A DNA stretch of 64,000 nt, taken from contig NC_016475.1 in assembly GCF_000226095.1 (NCBI RefSeq), positions 2,976,001-3,040,000 on the forward strand, written 5' to 3'. The stretch's first letter is position 1. Each line of letters opens with the position of its first letter. A model generated the notes under the pieces. It did not search any database, was not told the DNA's origin, and saw only the letters and a list, made by a program, of their open reading frames with translations. A program made the position numbers and the translations under genes. Of the stretch, positions 11,157 through 21,500 are shown piece after piece. The DNA is from Thermothelomyces thermophilus ATCC 42464 (lineage: Eukaryota > Ascomycota > Sordariomycetes > Sordariales > Chaetomiaceae).

Positions 11157-11540
11157 CTTAGAGATCTTTATTAATAATAATAACTTAGTAGCGATCTTGT
11201 GGAAACATTTAGTATTTATAACTTTATAGCTTGCTATAGCCGAAAAGAGTAATAAAGAGAAAGTAGGAAGCTTTTAGACTTATTAGAAAGATTATAAGTA
11301 TCCTTATAAGCGACCTAGATATAAGTAAGATCTAGTAGATTATAATATGCTTAGGCAAGCCTTATATAGTAATAAGTAATACTTTAAAAAGGAATATAAA
11401 AGAATTTATAAGTAGCTTAAATAGCTAAGATAGGCTAAGCTAAAGAGTTAGTTTATTACTAAGTAAGAAGAGCTATCCTATTCTAAGTAATTAGGGGTAA
11501 AATATCTTAGTTCTTTTAATACTTTAGTAATTAGCTATTA
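11157..11540. other. Unassigned RIP-damaged AT-rich sequence
   Basis: If the insertion model is right, this should be the continuation of the LINE ORF1, upstream of its zinc knuckle on the minus strand. I could not read a convincing gag-like frame in it. A plus-strand frame from about 11,244 reads as a Lys/Tyr-rich protein with many TAG/TAA, but matches no family I recognise. No intact gene is present. Confidence 0.5.
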
Positions 11541-11845
11541 TAGGCCCGGGCTATACCTAGGCTAGACAATCCTAGGCTTTACCTAGGCATTAGAGCAGAC
11601 CTACCCCGCCCTACTTATATAGGCTCTATAAGTCTATAGAGCGTTTGTTACTCGTTCGTAACTTGTCCGGTAGATATACGGCCAAGGCCTAGTTAGGGCC
11701 CGACCCGGAGCCTAACTAGGCCCTACCTAGGTTATATATATATATATTAGTTAAAAGGCACTCCTCTATATAACTCTTATATTTTTCCTCTTTTTCCTCT
11801 CTAAGGTAGTTAAATAAAACATTATATGCTTATCTATAAATACTA
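11541..11845 (+). repeat. Possible LTR of a third LTR element
   Basis: This stretch is non-coding, rich in CCTAGG-type words, and contains an AT run TATATATATATATATTAG near 11,736-11,753 that could be a promoter TATA region. A pyrimidine-rich stretch follows it. A gag-like remnant on the same strand begins about 40 bases later, which is the spacing of a 5' LTR. It is unlike the 452-base LTRs in sequence. There is no second copy in the window to prove the assignment. Confidence 0.3.
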
Positions 11846-11879
11846 TAAGGCTAATATATTACATTTTGACTACCTTTCT

Positions 11880-12298
11880 CGCCGGTAGTAACTGCCTAAG
11901 GAAGTTATCGATACCATAGTTATAGCAGATTCGGGAGTATATAGGCCCTCGGGCTTAGTGGAATTATAGGAGCTTATCTACTCCCTTTAAGTAATAGTAG
12001 AATAGTAGAATGCCACGATCGACACCCTCCGGGTATCCTAAACCTAACCTGTCCCGACCCTTAAGTTAGCCGGGGTACCCTTTAAAGCTTAACGGCCGTA
12101 GTAGAAGCGTCTCCTAACTAGATAACCTTTCGACGGCAAAAAGGAACTCTTTGTAGTATAGAAGAGCATAATAGAACATATCCTTATAGCTAATAGAGAT
12201 TTCATCGGCTCTAATTATAACTAATAGGTCTTTATCTAGGGAAACCTTATATACTAGGTATAGACTCGAGTTATAGTGCTGCTCTCGTTTTCCGTTTA
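11880..12298 (+). pseudogene. Gag-like remnant of a third retroelement
   Basis: With TAG/TAA read as former Gln/Trp, the frame from about 12,030 gives Pro-rich linker sequence, then FDGKKELFVV-KSIIEHIL, ANRDFIGSNYN and VFI-GNL..-QTRVIVLL. This has the shape of the N-terminal gag domain of fungal LTR elements, which begin with a P-x-x-F-D-G-x-R-x-x-L block followed by a capsid-type helix region. It stops sharply at about 12,298, where undamaged unique sequence begins. The remainder of the element is missing. Confidence 0.45.
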
Positions 12299-12376
12299 GT
12301 GAATCTTCTCTTTCTCTCCTCGTTCACTTCCGCTCGTTCTACGCTAGTGCCCGGCTTCCTACTGAAACTCGACAAT

Positions 12377-13848
12377 ATGGGCGACTCAGAGGACGACAAC
12401 CAGTACGGACCGTACATGGAGAGTACTCTTCACGTTTGCCGTGTCAACAATACCCAGCATCAGATATGGACCAACTTCCTTGGCAACCACATCAATCGTC
12501 GGACTATAGCGGGAATTAGACCCCTTATAGAGGAGATCCTGACACACCACTCCAGATTCTGGAAATTCTGGACTCGAAGGATCACACATGAGCCTGGAAG
12601 CCTGCCGAGTGACGCTCCGCCAGCGCCAGACGCAGAGCGCACCCTTCGCAAACTCTTACAACTCATCTTCGATGACTTTCAGAACGGTCACGATCCCGGT
12701 CCATCTCTCTGTCCATCTGTTCGAAGCAACGCCCCTCATAGTATCGATTTGACCAATGAACCGGGGGGCGCTGATGCCTCGCAAGACCATCACCGTGAAC
12801 ATCCACCCGACCGAGACAATGATGGAGGTACCTCCGGGGCAAGTCATATGCTATCGTCTATTTTCTCCTCCTTTTTTTCCCTGCATTTTTTTCTTTTTTT
12901 TTTTTTTTGGTTTGGTCTGATATAGGGGGGATAGTTCTCACTAGAGGTGAAGTTAATTGTTATCACGGTTCCATTACAGATATCACAAGCACTCAACCAC
13001 TATTACCAGCACACATCTCCCCGTTCCCGACACCGGAGGACACGCCGAAACCGTAACCTATACGATAATCCTACTCTGGGGTTAGAGAACAATCGCGCTA
13101 CGGTACTTCTCTCCGTTCAAATGCCCTGACACACTGCTACCGTCGGCTGCGGTGTCTTCTAATACAAGTACCTTCTCATACTGACGATGTATATACAATT
13201 TTCTCGCAGGCCGGCGTGCGAACCATCATGAAATATGAGGTCGAAGGACTAGACTTCATGTTCCAATACCCACCACTAGGACCTGGCTTCTTTGTCGTCC
13301 GTTGCGACAGCCAGCGAATAGAACACCATTTCGAAAAGGACCCGCTAAGGATGTACGGAAATCGCACCCAGCTGGCCCGACACTTCTCGGCCCGAAACGC
13401 TCGGTGCCACATGTGGGACCGGGGTAGCCGTCCTCCCACCGTAGAGGAGATAATTCGGAACTGGGGTTACAGGGGTAAGTTGTGCCCCTTTTTGGGTTCA
13501 TGGTCCCTCGGTGGTCACGGCGAGACACTCACACCAGGCCGTCCGCTGAAATCAGTGGTCGAGAACAATGGCAAGGATGATGTGAACAGCGAATGGGTTG
13601 CGGAGAGCAACGAGTCTCTTAGGCACAATGGCAAACTGATGGGAAAGAAAACCGCCGACGGCAGTCATCGCAGGGTACCTGAGCGCCCGCAATTCGAGCC
13701 CGTATCCTCAAGGGTCGGCCCACACAAAGTTTCGGTTCACGGCTGGTCACCGTCTCCGGACTTCGAGGTCGAGGTCGCTGGTCCTTCCCGGAGTGAGGAC
13801 ACTGGCGCTATGCCCTTATCCACTGGTGACGATGCCAACCCAACCTAG
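12377..13848 (+). CDS. Multi-exon hypothetical protein at the RIP border
   Basis: No family was recognised. The first exon most likely starts at the ATG at 12,377 (MGDSEDDNQYGPY). It is an alpha-helical stretch (WTNFLGNHINRRTIAG, RPLIEEILTHHSRFWKFW) followed by a Pro/Asp-rich linker. The last exon begins after TTCTCGCAG at 13,210 and reads VRTIMKYEVEGLDF, then GPGFFVVRCDSQR, HFEKDPLRMYGNR and LARHFSARNARCHMWDRG. That pattern of a C, an H-F-x-x-D-P-L block and a second H-F..C resembles a fungal degenerate zinc-finger-like domain. Donor candidates are GTACCT at 12,828 and GTACTT near 13,099, with an acceptor ending TTACAG at 12,979. I could not settle one splice pattern that keeps frame across all exons. 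A strong GTAAGT at 13,475 with an acceptor CACCAG ending at 13,537 would remove exactly 63 bases in frame. Stop at 13,848. The gene shows no RIP damage. Confidence 0.5.
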
Positions 13849-14329
13849 CAGGAGCTGTACCACGACGACTTGCCTACGGTATTTATGTTTTCACTTGCTT
13901 TTCGTGCCCCTATCTTTTCCCTTTTGTGTTCCTCTTGTTACAAGCTCTCTTACTACCAGCTTATTCCCCTCTTCCCATTGTCCCGTTCCCCGTTAGTCCC
14001 CTTGTTTCTAGTCCCATCGACCGTCACCCCTCCTCCACTCTTGCTATGCCACGGTGATTCATCTCTTCCTCCACATTGTCCTTGCTCTTGAGTAGCAGCC
14101 CTTAGCCGCTGCCTAGCCTCCCCTCGTCTCCTTTCGCCTTCCTACTACCCCGATACTAACACTTGACCAGCCCCAAGTCGTAAGCGACCTTCACGCTCAA
14201 GCTTAAGGACGAGACTATTAGTTGGATTGCCATTGGGCGGTAGCATACACAATTACTACCTTTGCTACCAATTTTGCGATATTCAATCTAGGATTTTCCA
14301 GCTACCCTTCCCTTTGATCGGAATACAGT
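13849..14329. other. Intergenic, pyrimidine-rich
   Basis: This is the downstream side of the preceding gene, with many TTCC/CTCT runs. Open frames here are low-complexity Ser/Pro/Leu strings without domains. No feature is supported. Confidence 0.5.
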
Positions 14330-14570
14330 AATAACAATAACAACAACAATAACAACAACAATAACAACAACAATAACAACAACAACAATAATAACAATAA
14401 CAACAACAATAATAACAACAACAATAATAACAACAACAACAACAATAACAATAACAATAGTAATAACAATAATAATAACAACAATAACAACAATAATAAT
14501 AATAATAACAATAATAACAATAACAATAACAATAACAACAATAATAACAACAATAACAACAATAACAACA
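14330..14570. repeat. AAC/AAT trinucleotide array, about 80 units
   Basis: About 241 bases consist almost entirely of AAC and AAT triplets in mixed order, with a single AGT near 14,460. In the plus AAY frame it would encode only Asn, and on the minus strand mostly Leu. There is no gene context on either side, so it is treated as a microsatellite rather than as coding. The only variable base is C or T at the third position. Confidence 0.95.
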
Positions 14571-15859
14571 TCAAAAAGCGGGGTGTGAAAGAGACAAGGG
14601 GAAAAAGAGAGAAAAAAGCTTAACTATATAGAGATAGACAAAAGTTGGGGTTGACTGTAGAGTGTTATAGGGGTTTTGGAACTTTGTCGTTCGTCGATTC
14701 GCCTCTTCTTCCTACCGACTCCTAAGCTTATCGCTTCTAAATATCAAGTTGCACCTATATTACCTACTTGACTCGGAAGCTCTAGGGCTTGACACGATCG
14801 TTTAGGTATTATACGTGGCCCAAAGTATCCTCGACACTAGGAACTTTACAAAAGTCGGTCATTGAGCATTCACTTGGCGGGCCAAGTAGCAATCAACATA
14901 AGGAGCTGGCAATCAAGACTGCTAATAACGTGGACCTTGACCCTAACAAAAGACCAATGGGACGTTGAGGTCTGCGGGAGTCTCGACGCTAGGTACTTAC
15001 CAACTTCATATCATCATACATTACCTACCTGACCTACCTGATATTTGACTATCAAGGTCTTATTTTAACCCTGGAGAGACGCCTAAAGAGCGCTATACAC
15101 GCTTCATTATGCCATCTACCGCATCGACCCTCGAAAAACCTGGAACCACCCACCCCTCCTCTCCTTCCCTTCAAAAGAACGAAAAAGAAAGGTTATTTGG
15201 TTCAGCAGTCTACCCCAGCTCTGCTGTCTATTCGCGTCACCAATTGAGCCTTCGTCATTTCTGCCGGCAACTATTACTCCCTATTCTCCCCTCCGGCCCC
15301 CCCCTTCTCCTCCCCCAGAAACACCCAACCCCCCCTTCCCCGGACCCTCTAGACGACTTTTTCTGTATAATATACGTCTGAACACGTGGATACGGAAGAC
15401 AAGTACCTCTTGCTCTCTGCTCTCTCGTCCGTCTTGGCTATCTTAGCTCGAACGCATGCATTGCTTCTGGAATGCCTTCACGAGCCAGCGCCTCGTAAGT
15501 CGAGTCAGGTCCCGAAGGACCCGACCATAGTAACGTGATACTTGTAAGTAAGGACTCATCAGCTTTGTGTTAGTTCTTGGAGCTTGGACCCATAATGTAG
15601 GGCAAACACTACTCTGTAGATATGATGATGCCTCGGATATTTCGGTAAAACGTCATGTTCGCACTTCCTGGGCGCTTACATAGTACTTGATAGTGCCAAA
15701 AAGGGGTATTGATACAGTTCGTTTGTCTACGGACGCGTTTATGTACGGTTAGATAAGATAAGCCCTGTGGATCTGGCAAACGGGCTGGCAAACGGAGGGT
15801 TCTTTGTTCCTATCCTCTACTTATACGGAGCCACAGGGCCAGCAAACGTAGGAAGGAGG
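14571..15859. other. Intergenic region
   Basis: It contains a purine-rich run after the array (14,571-14,650), then ordinary mixed sequence. The open frame at 15,109-15,381 is Ser/Pro-rich with a weak start and no domain, so it is not called. Nothing else is seen. Confidence 0.5.
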
Positions 15860-16013
15860 CATCGCACTTTTGAACTATTTACAATACTACAACATTCTTC
15901 CATCTATTGGAACCACCATCTTCCATCAGAAGGTGACATCGCACTTTTGAACTATTTACAATACTACAACCTTTTCTTCCATCTATCGGAACCACCATCT
16001 TCTATCAGGTATC
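15860..16013. repeat. 77-base imperfect tandem duplication
   Basis: Copies at 15,860-15,936 and 15,937-16,013 both start CATCGCACTTTTGAACTATT and continue through a TTCCATCTAT.GGAACCACCA block. They differ at only a few positions. It lies in non-coding sequence. A single-copy slippage or unequal exchange is the simplest origin. Confidence 0.85.
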
Positions 16014-16643
16014 CACATAGAACGTTTAGGCCCGAGACTTCCTTCCAGCCACACCCGCCGTAGAGTTAGGCACACCACTATACTAGAAATGGCTAGAACC
16101 TCTCAGCTAGCGGTTAGGTTTAGGGTCAGCGGTTAGGGTCAGTGTCAGCAGTTAATCAAGGGTCATGGCTAGGGTCAGGGTTAATTATAGTTTTTATTAA
16201 TAAGAAGTTTGAATTGATTGAAGCTTTTTTGGATATAGAAAAAGTACGTAAAATCGAGTGCTGCTTCGAAATATTGAGCTTGTTTGTTAAGGAGATTGAA
16301 TGTTGACGCTGGGGGTATACATAGTGTATAGGTAACCGTCCTGACCTGTGAGTGTATGGTATTACAACTAAGGTACTGTGAATATCGGGCGCCTCAGGTT
16401 GTGTGGGTCTCCCCGACTCGACGCCGCATCCGACCTTCCAGAAAACTCCAACTCCACGCCATTCGTACATACATACCCAATCCAGCCAGTATCGGACCTA
16501 GCGCCTTTCCAGACCTGATCATATTCCCTATCCCTCTTCCCGCAAACCCCATCCATAATTCCCAACTACCACCAGCCATTAAACTTAAAACAAACACTTG
16601 CCATATTCACCTCGCTAGACTAGACAGACAGACAGACAGACAG
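16014..16643. other. Intergenic downstream of the WD40 gene
   Basis: It holds degenerate TTAGGG-like words (16,109-16,183) and a short CAGA repeat (about 16,622-16,643) that directly adjoins the stop codon of the minus-strand gene. No open frame with domain content is seen. Confidence 0.5.
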
Positions 16644-18503
16644 TCACCTGAATCCCTTCAAACTCACCCCATCTCCGCCCCCTTCCCGAACCTCGAACAC
16701 GGCAATTTTCCCGTCTGAATCGCCAATAAACAGGAACCCGCCGTCCGCCGAGAAGCACATCTCCGTGATCTTGCTCAGGTCCCCCAGCGCCGCCTGCACC
16801 TTGGACCCATCCCCCGTGGCGTCCAGCAGGCCGGCCTCGGGATCGGGCCAGCACCACAACTGTCGCCCCGTCATGGCGTCCAGCAGCGCCAGGCATCCAC
16901 GCGCCCCACTCTCGACACCCGAGGCGTCGCAGTACGCGACGAAGCGGCAGTCGGGCGAGACGCACGAGGTAGCGTTCGGGATGCGGAATGTCTTGGTCGA
17001 CGATGCCGAAAAGTCCCAGACGAGGACGTACCTGTGGTGGACGGGGACGGGGGCGAGGTTGAAGCCGCCGCGGCCCGTGGCGCTGGCGCGGTCGGGCGGG
17101 ATGGGCACGGCGCGGTACGACGCCGGGATCCAGATCGAGACGGCCACCGAGCCGTAGGTGGCCAGTCCCGACGGCAGGGCCGTGTCCAGCTCGGCGTGCT
17201 GCCAGGGGGCGACCACCTTGTAAGGGGTGTTTGAAACGGGAGCCCCGTCGTGGATCTCCCACGCCGTCAGCAGGGTCTCGCGCTCGGGTGGGGGGTGGCC
17301 CGGCCGGGGCGGCCGCGGACCCGAGGCGGTGACGAGGAGGGGTCCCGTGGCGGAGAAGGCGAGTTCCGGGTATTTGGGGATGAGCGGGAGGCCAGGCGCC
17401 TTGCGGAGCTCGATGGACCGCGTCTTCTTGAAGGGTTTCTTGGGGTTGTGCGTGGCCGCGTACAGGTCGAGTGTGTCTGCATCACCATTGTAGGTCACGA
17501 GCGGGCACCAGCCGGCCTCCATCACGTTGGAGCGGACGGCGGCCCAGCGGTTGGCCGAAACGATCGATTGGAGCTTCTTCTTCTTGCCCCAGTCCCATAT
17601 TTCGAGGGTGTCGCCAAAGCCGGTGGCGACGGCGATCAAATTGGAGGGCTCCGACAGGATGGCGTGGCTGCGGACAAAGTACTCGCGGGACCGCGGCTGA
17701 GCGTTGGTGTAGCAGGATACCTTGAGGCTGTTCTGCACCTCGCCACTGCCGACGGACCATATCCTGATGATGTTATTGCCATGCTTGCTGGCAAGGGTCG
17801 CAGACGTGGTGGAGATGTCAAAGTAGTAGACGGCCGGCTCTTTGAGCGGCTTGTCGTTGGTTGCCATGAGTTGCTTCCAGGGCACTAGCGAGACAGACAG
17901 GGGCCCGTGCTGTGCACCCTGTGGTTGCATTTGTGGGGGCCGCGCACGGAACTCGCTGACCATTGGGGGAATTGGGCTGAACCCGGCGGCACCCGACGAC
18001 GGCGTGGCGCTGCCGGATGTGGGCACGCGCTCCAGCGTGCTCCCCCTCGACGACTGCGAATACCGGGAGGTGTCGCCGGATCCGATGTCGGATTCTTCTA
18101 GCGACGGCTGCGATGACGAACGGCGTGAGGTTTGGCGATTCAGCATGGGCAACGGCGGCAGCGGCTTGGTAGGTCTGGGCGTGGGCGCTGCGGGGTACAG
18201 GCTGTAGCCGGCTGATGAGCCCTTGGACGGGCGTCTTTCTGACGTGTACGAATCTTTTCTGTGGAACGCCGGGGTTCTCGGTGCCACGGGAGGCTGCATC
18301 GGTAGCGCCATGCCAGGTCGCGCGGCCGGGTCGTAGGTCGGTATGCGGAAGACGTCGTCCTGGCCGAGATAGCGTGGCGAGTCAGGAGTGGGAGGCGGGG
18401 CCACGCCGCCCGACGGGACCCTGCGCCGGCTGTCGTATCGTTCGTCCATGGATGAAGTCAGTGATGGCACATGGCGCGACATGTTGGACGTTCCCGAGCT
18501 CAA
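16644..18503 (-). CDS. WD40-repeat-like protein, 619 residues
   Basis: A single uninterrupted frame. Residues 1 to about 200 are disordered, rich in Ser/Pro/Arg (many S-R-R-S and PPLPML-type segments), and look like a phosphorylated docking tail. From about 220 the sequence turns into beta-propeller-like strands: HGNNIIRIWSVGSGE, LIAVATGFGDTLEIWDWG, DLYAATHNPKKPFKKTRSI, PELAFSATGPLLVTAS, VLVWDFSASSTKTFRIP, GCLALLDAMTGRQLWCW and ITEMCFSADGGFLFIGDSDGKIAVFEV at the end. Repeats ending in W-D or F-D-like dipeptides fit a WD40 propeller. Such proteins act as scaffolds, and the partner is not evident. The start is the first ATG of the frame. A slightly later in-frame ATG (MSRHVP) is possible. A roughly 370-base leader region lies upstream. 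Third positions are strongly GC-rich and undamaged. Family placement is solid, but the specific role is unknown. Confidence 0.85.
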   Translation of the reverse strand: MSSGTSNMSRHVPSLTSSMDERYDSRRRVPSGGVAPPPTPDSPRYLGQDDVFRIPTYDPAARPGMALPMQPPVAPRTPAFHRKDSYTSERRPSKGSSAGYSLYPAAPTPRPTKPLPPLPMLNRQTSRRSSSQPSLEESDIGSGDTSRYSQSSRGSTLERVPTSGSATPSSGAAGFSPIPPMVSEFRARPPQMQPQGAQHGPLSVSLVPWKQLMATNDKPLKEPAVYYFDISTTSATLASKHGNNIIRIWSVGSGEVQNSLKVSCYTNAQPRSREYFVRSHAILSEPSNLIAVATGFGDTLEIWDWGKKKKLQSIVSANRWAAVRSNVMEAGWCPLVTYNGDADTLDLYAATHNPKKPFKKTRSIELRKAPGLPLIPKYPELAFSATGPLLVTASGPRPPRPGHPPPERETLLTAWEIHDGAPVSNTPYKVVAPWQHAELDTALPSGLATYGSVAVSIWIPASYRAVPIPPDRASATGRGGFNLAPVPVHHRYVLVWDFSASSTKTFRIPNATSCVSPDCRFVAYCDASGVESGARGCLALLDAMTGRQLWCWPDPEAGLLDATGDGSKVQAALGDLSKITEMCFSADGGFLFIGDSDGKIAVFEVREGGGDGVSLKGFR

Positions 18504-21500
18504 GCGGCTCAGCCTCTCCCTGGTGCTTCGTGTTAGCCGACTCCAATGTGCCTCGCAGCGCAGCTCAGCGCGAGAACCTCCAGCCGTGGGGTTCGGATTG
18601 CAAGCTTACGCCATATCGTCCATCTCGTCCGTGGTATAGGCGTGCGGCTCCATCTTTGCGTCGTCGTCGTTATTGTGGTGATGGTGGTGGCGGTGATGGT
18701 GCAAACAAATGGAGCGTGCAAAGAACTTCTAAAAGTTCGGGACCGCTGACCGGTTTGCTTTCGATAGTGACCGCCCGCCTTGACTCGGGCGGAGGGAGAT
18801 CGGCGCTCGTGGCTGTGGATCAGCGGGAAGGGTCCGTCGAACCCTGATAGCCCCCTCCACACTTTGTCGAAAGATCTTCAACGGCGGTTAACTATTTCCA
18901 GCTAAGACGAAGGCGCGCGCGGGAACACGCAGGATGACAGCCCGCGAGTTTGGCAGGCTTTCAACGCAGCAGCAGGAGGGGTATGATGAGGGCGACCCTG
19001 CGTGCAAAGGGAAGAAGAACGAGAGAGCAGAACCTGATCCAGTCCCTGATCAGGTTCCCAGGCTGCGCTAGACTGGGGTTGAGCTGGGGGAGGCTCAACT
19101 TGTACTGTGTTCGAAGTAGGAAAATATCGCTTTTAGCTGCTTGTTGGTCGCAGCCTCTCTCCCCCCTCATTTGGCGGCTTTCAGGCTAGAACGGAAGGGC
19201 AGCCAATAATTGCTAGCGAGAAGCGATGGTGTTCCCCTCCTGGTGGCTCTTTCCACCGCATCCAGTCATGGCCATCACAGGCCATCCTTGCCGTGATCCT
19301 CGCTTGGCGGCACCCAACCCGATACCCTAACCATGGGGCCCCAGCCCGGTGCCTGTGCAGGTGGAGCCGTGGAACCTGGAGTCGCTTCATCGCCCACCGA
19401 GCCCCCCCCCCGGCCTGTCCCTGGGAACGTGAGTCTTGCGGCAAACTGACTGGCTTCTTCTTCGGCCAGCAGTCTGGAACTCTCGTGTATCGACGCTACA
19501 GCGCACTAGTGTAATCTGTAGTGTGTGTAATCTGTTCTGTGGGCCGCCAACCCCATGGGACCTCAGTAGCGTTCCGACGTCCCATCTTAGTGGTAGGGCC
19601 GTTCTCTCCGAAATCACAGCGTCACTTGCCTTCCCATAGATCTTGCCTCCAGCAGACACTGGCCTGACCTGGTGGGGCGGGGGGGTTTGAATGCAGTCAG
19701 CATCCAAAGTTCCCCGGTTGTGCAGCGAGTCGCGCCTTTTGATTGCTCGGACCGAGAGAGTTCTTGCCCGAAGCAGTCACAAATGCGGAGTTGTGATTGC
19801 CCAATTTTTCAGGGCATTTTCCCTTTTCGAGTTGCCATCCTCTGTCTGACGTCGTTTTCTAACCCGTCGTCATCGAAGAGAAAGTGCACAATAGTGCGGA
19901 GTGCAGCGCAAATCTCCGCAGGTGAAAAACATGGCACCTTGGCTGCAGAATGGCCGCAGAGTTTGGGGAAACGGCCCGAAGCATGCAACCATTCCAAGTT
20001 GGACTCTTAACCGGCCATGCTAACCTTGAAATGGCCTGGGCCTTGCAGCAAAACGTGGCTAGCCACGACCGGTCACTGCAAGGCATTCACCTCGTGCCGA
20101 AAAAAAGCCTCTTATTTCCCCGCCTCACCGGAGAAGAACCCTGCGATTCTGGCCGGCCGGAACCGGCTCGGGGGCAACTCCTTTGGCCGCCACACGGACT
20201 CTCCAGCACTCTACGGATTACACTACCACAAGTCTACAGCGTGGTTGGGGGCCTGAGCCCAGATCACGACGCTTCCACTCCACCTCCGAGTGTATGTAAC
20301 ATACTGTTCATACAACGTTAGAGAACTTCGCTACGCAACATCGGCACATTACGGAGCTCCTGGGTTTGCCCGAGGTTTTTTTCGCTGCGTATGCCGTCTC
20401 AGCCGCCTTCTACCCAACGCCAATGTAGAGCTAACGATGTTCTATACAACTAGTGTGTTGCCTTCATATAACAAGCTACTCGTCCTTGTGGTGTATCGTC
20501 TTTCACTACGCACTACCCTACTTCGCGTCAGCCGGGCTAATTCACCCCAATAAGTCCGCTTCAGTCCCAGATTAGTGGGAATGCCATGCTGCCCCCGCCG
20601 CTCGGGGCTCTAACCAAGTATGGTAGGGAGCCGAAGCGGTCTTGGCTCTGCATGTGCTCTGTTCGGATTTCGTAGCTCTGTGCTGTGGTACTTTGGTCGA
20701 GAAGCGATGCTTGCCGATTTGCGAGAAAAACGAAAGCGCAATTCCGTTGCTCGGTCCCCGCCCAGCTCCATCAATATTTTTTCTCCTTTTTACCCTCGCG
20801 GAAATTCGGATGAAGAGACAAAGATTGGGGGGACTGCAGTGGTCCAATCTCCCAAGGGATCGTCCAATAATTGTGTGTCGAGACTGCTACATGGCAAATG
20901 TTGTGTCTGGTGGGCGGGTGGGTGGCCGGATATAAATTTACTCTTAGGTGGCCAAGCTGCAGCATGATGTCGAGGGACCAACGGTCCCCATATCATTCCA
21001 TGCATGCATGCACTGATGCAACAATGGTCGCACATTCAATCCTGCACAGCGCCCCACGATCGACGTCCCCTGCTTGGTAATCGTCGGGCCTTGCTCGTTC
21101 CCGCGTGTCGATTTGTGGACGTCATGCTGGTCCCTGCTTGACTTTGGTCGGCAAATGGATGTGACGTTTCATGGGGTAATTATGGGGTTGACATATATAT
21201 ATGCGTTCAATCTGATACGAATAGCCTATACTCGGCCTTGAAAGAGGGTTCTTCGGTAACAGCGGACATCCACCGAATGCGGCATCACGCTGCTTGGGAA
21301 ATTCGTGGCTCTCACTGTCGCCATTGTGTAGGCGCACCATTGCGTGATTAATATGCGAAGGTTCATGCGGTCATCGCCGGGAGGTATATACTTCCCCAAC
21401 ACACGATGATATGTGAGGCGGCATGAAAGAATTCTCGCTGTAAACGATGATCGCTTCTTCAGCCACCCTCTTACAGGTCGTCAGCAAGAACTGAAGTCAC

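Noticed and set aside
14302-14574. 90-residue minus-strand frame of almost pure Leu
   Set aside because: It is the complement of the AAC/AAT array, with no start context or flanking domain. It is treated as a microsatellite.
16109-16183. True telomere
   Set aside because: Only a handful of degenerate TTAGGG words are present, with genes on both sides.
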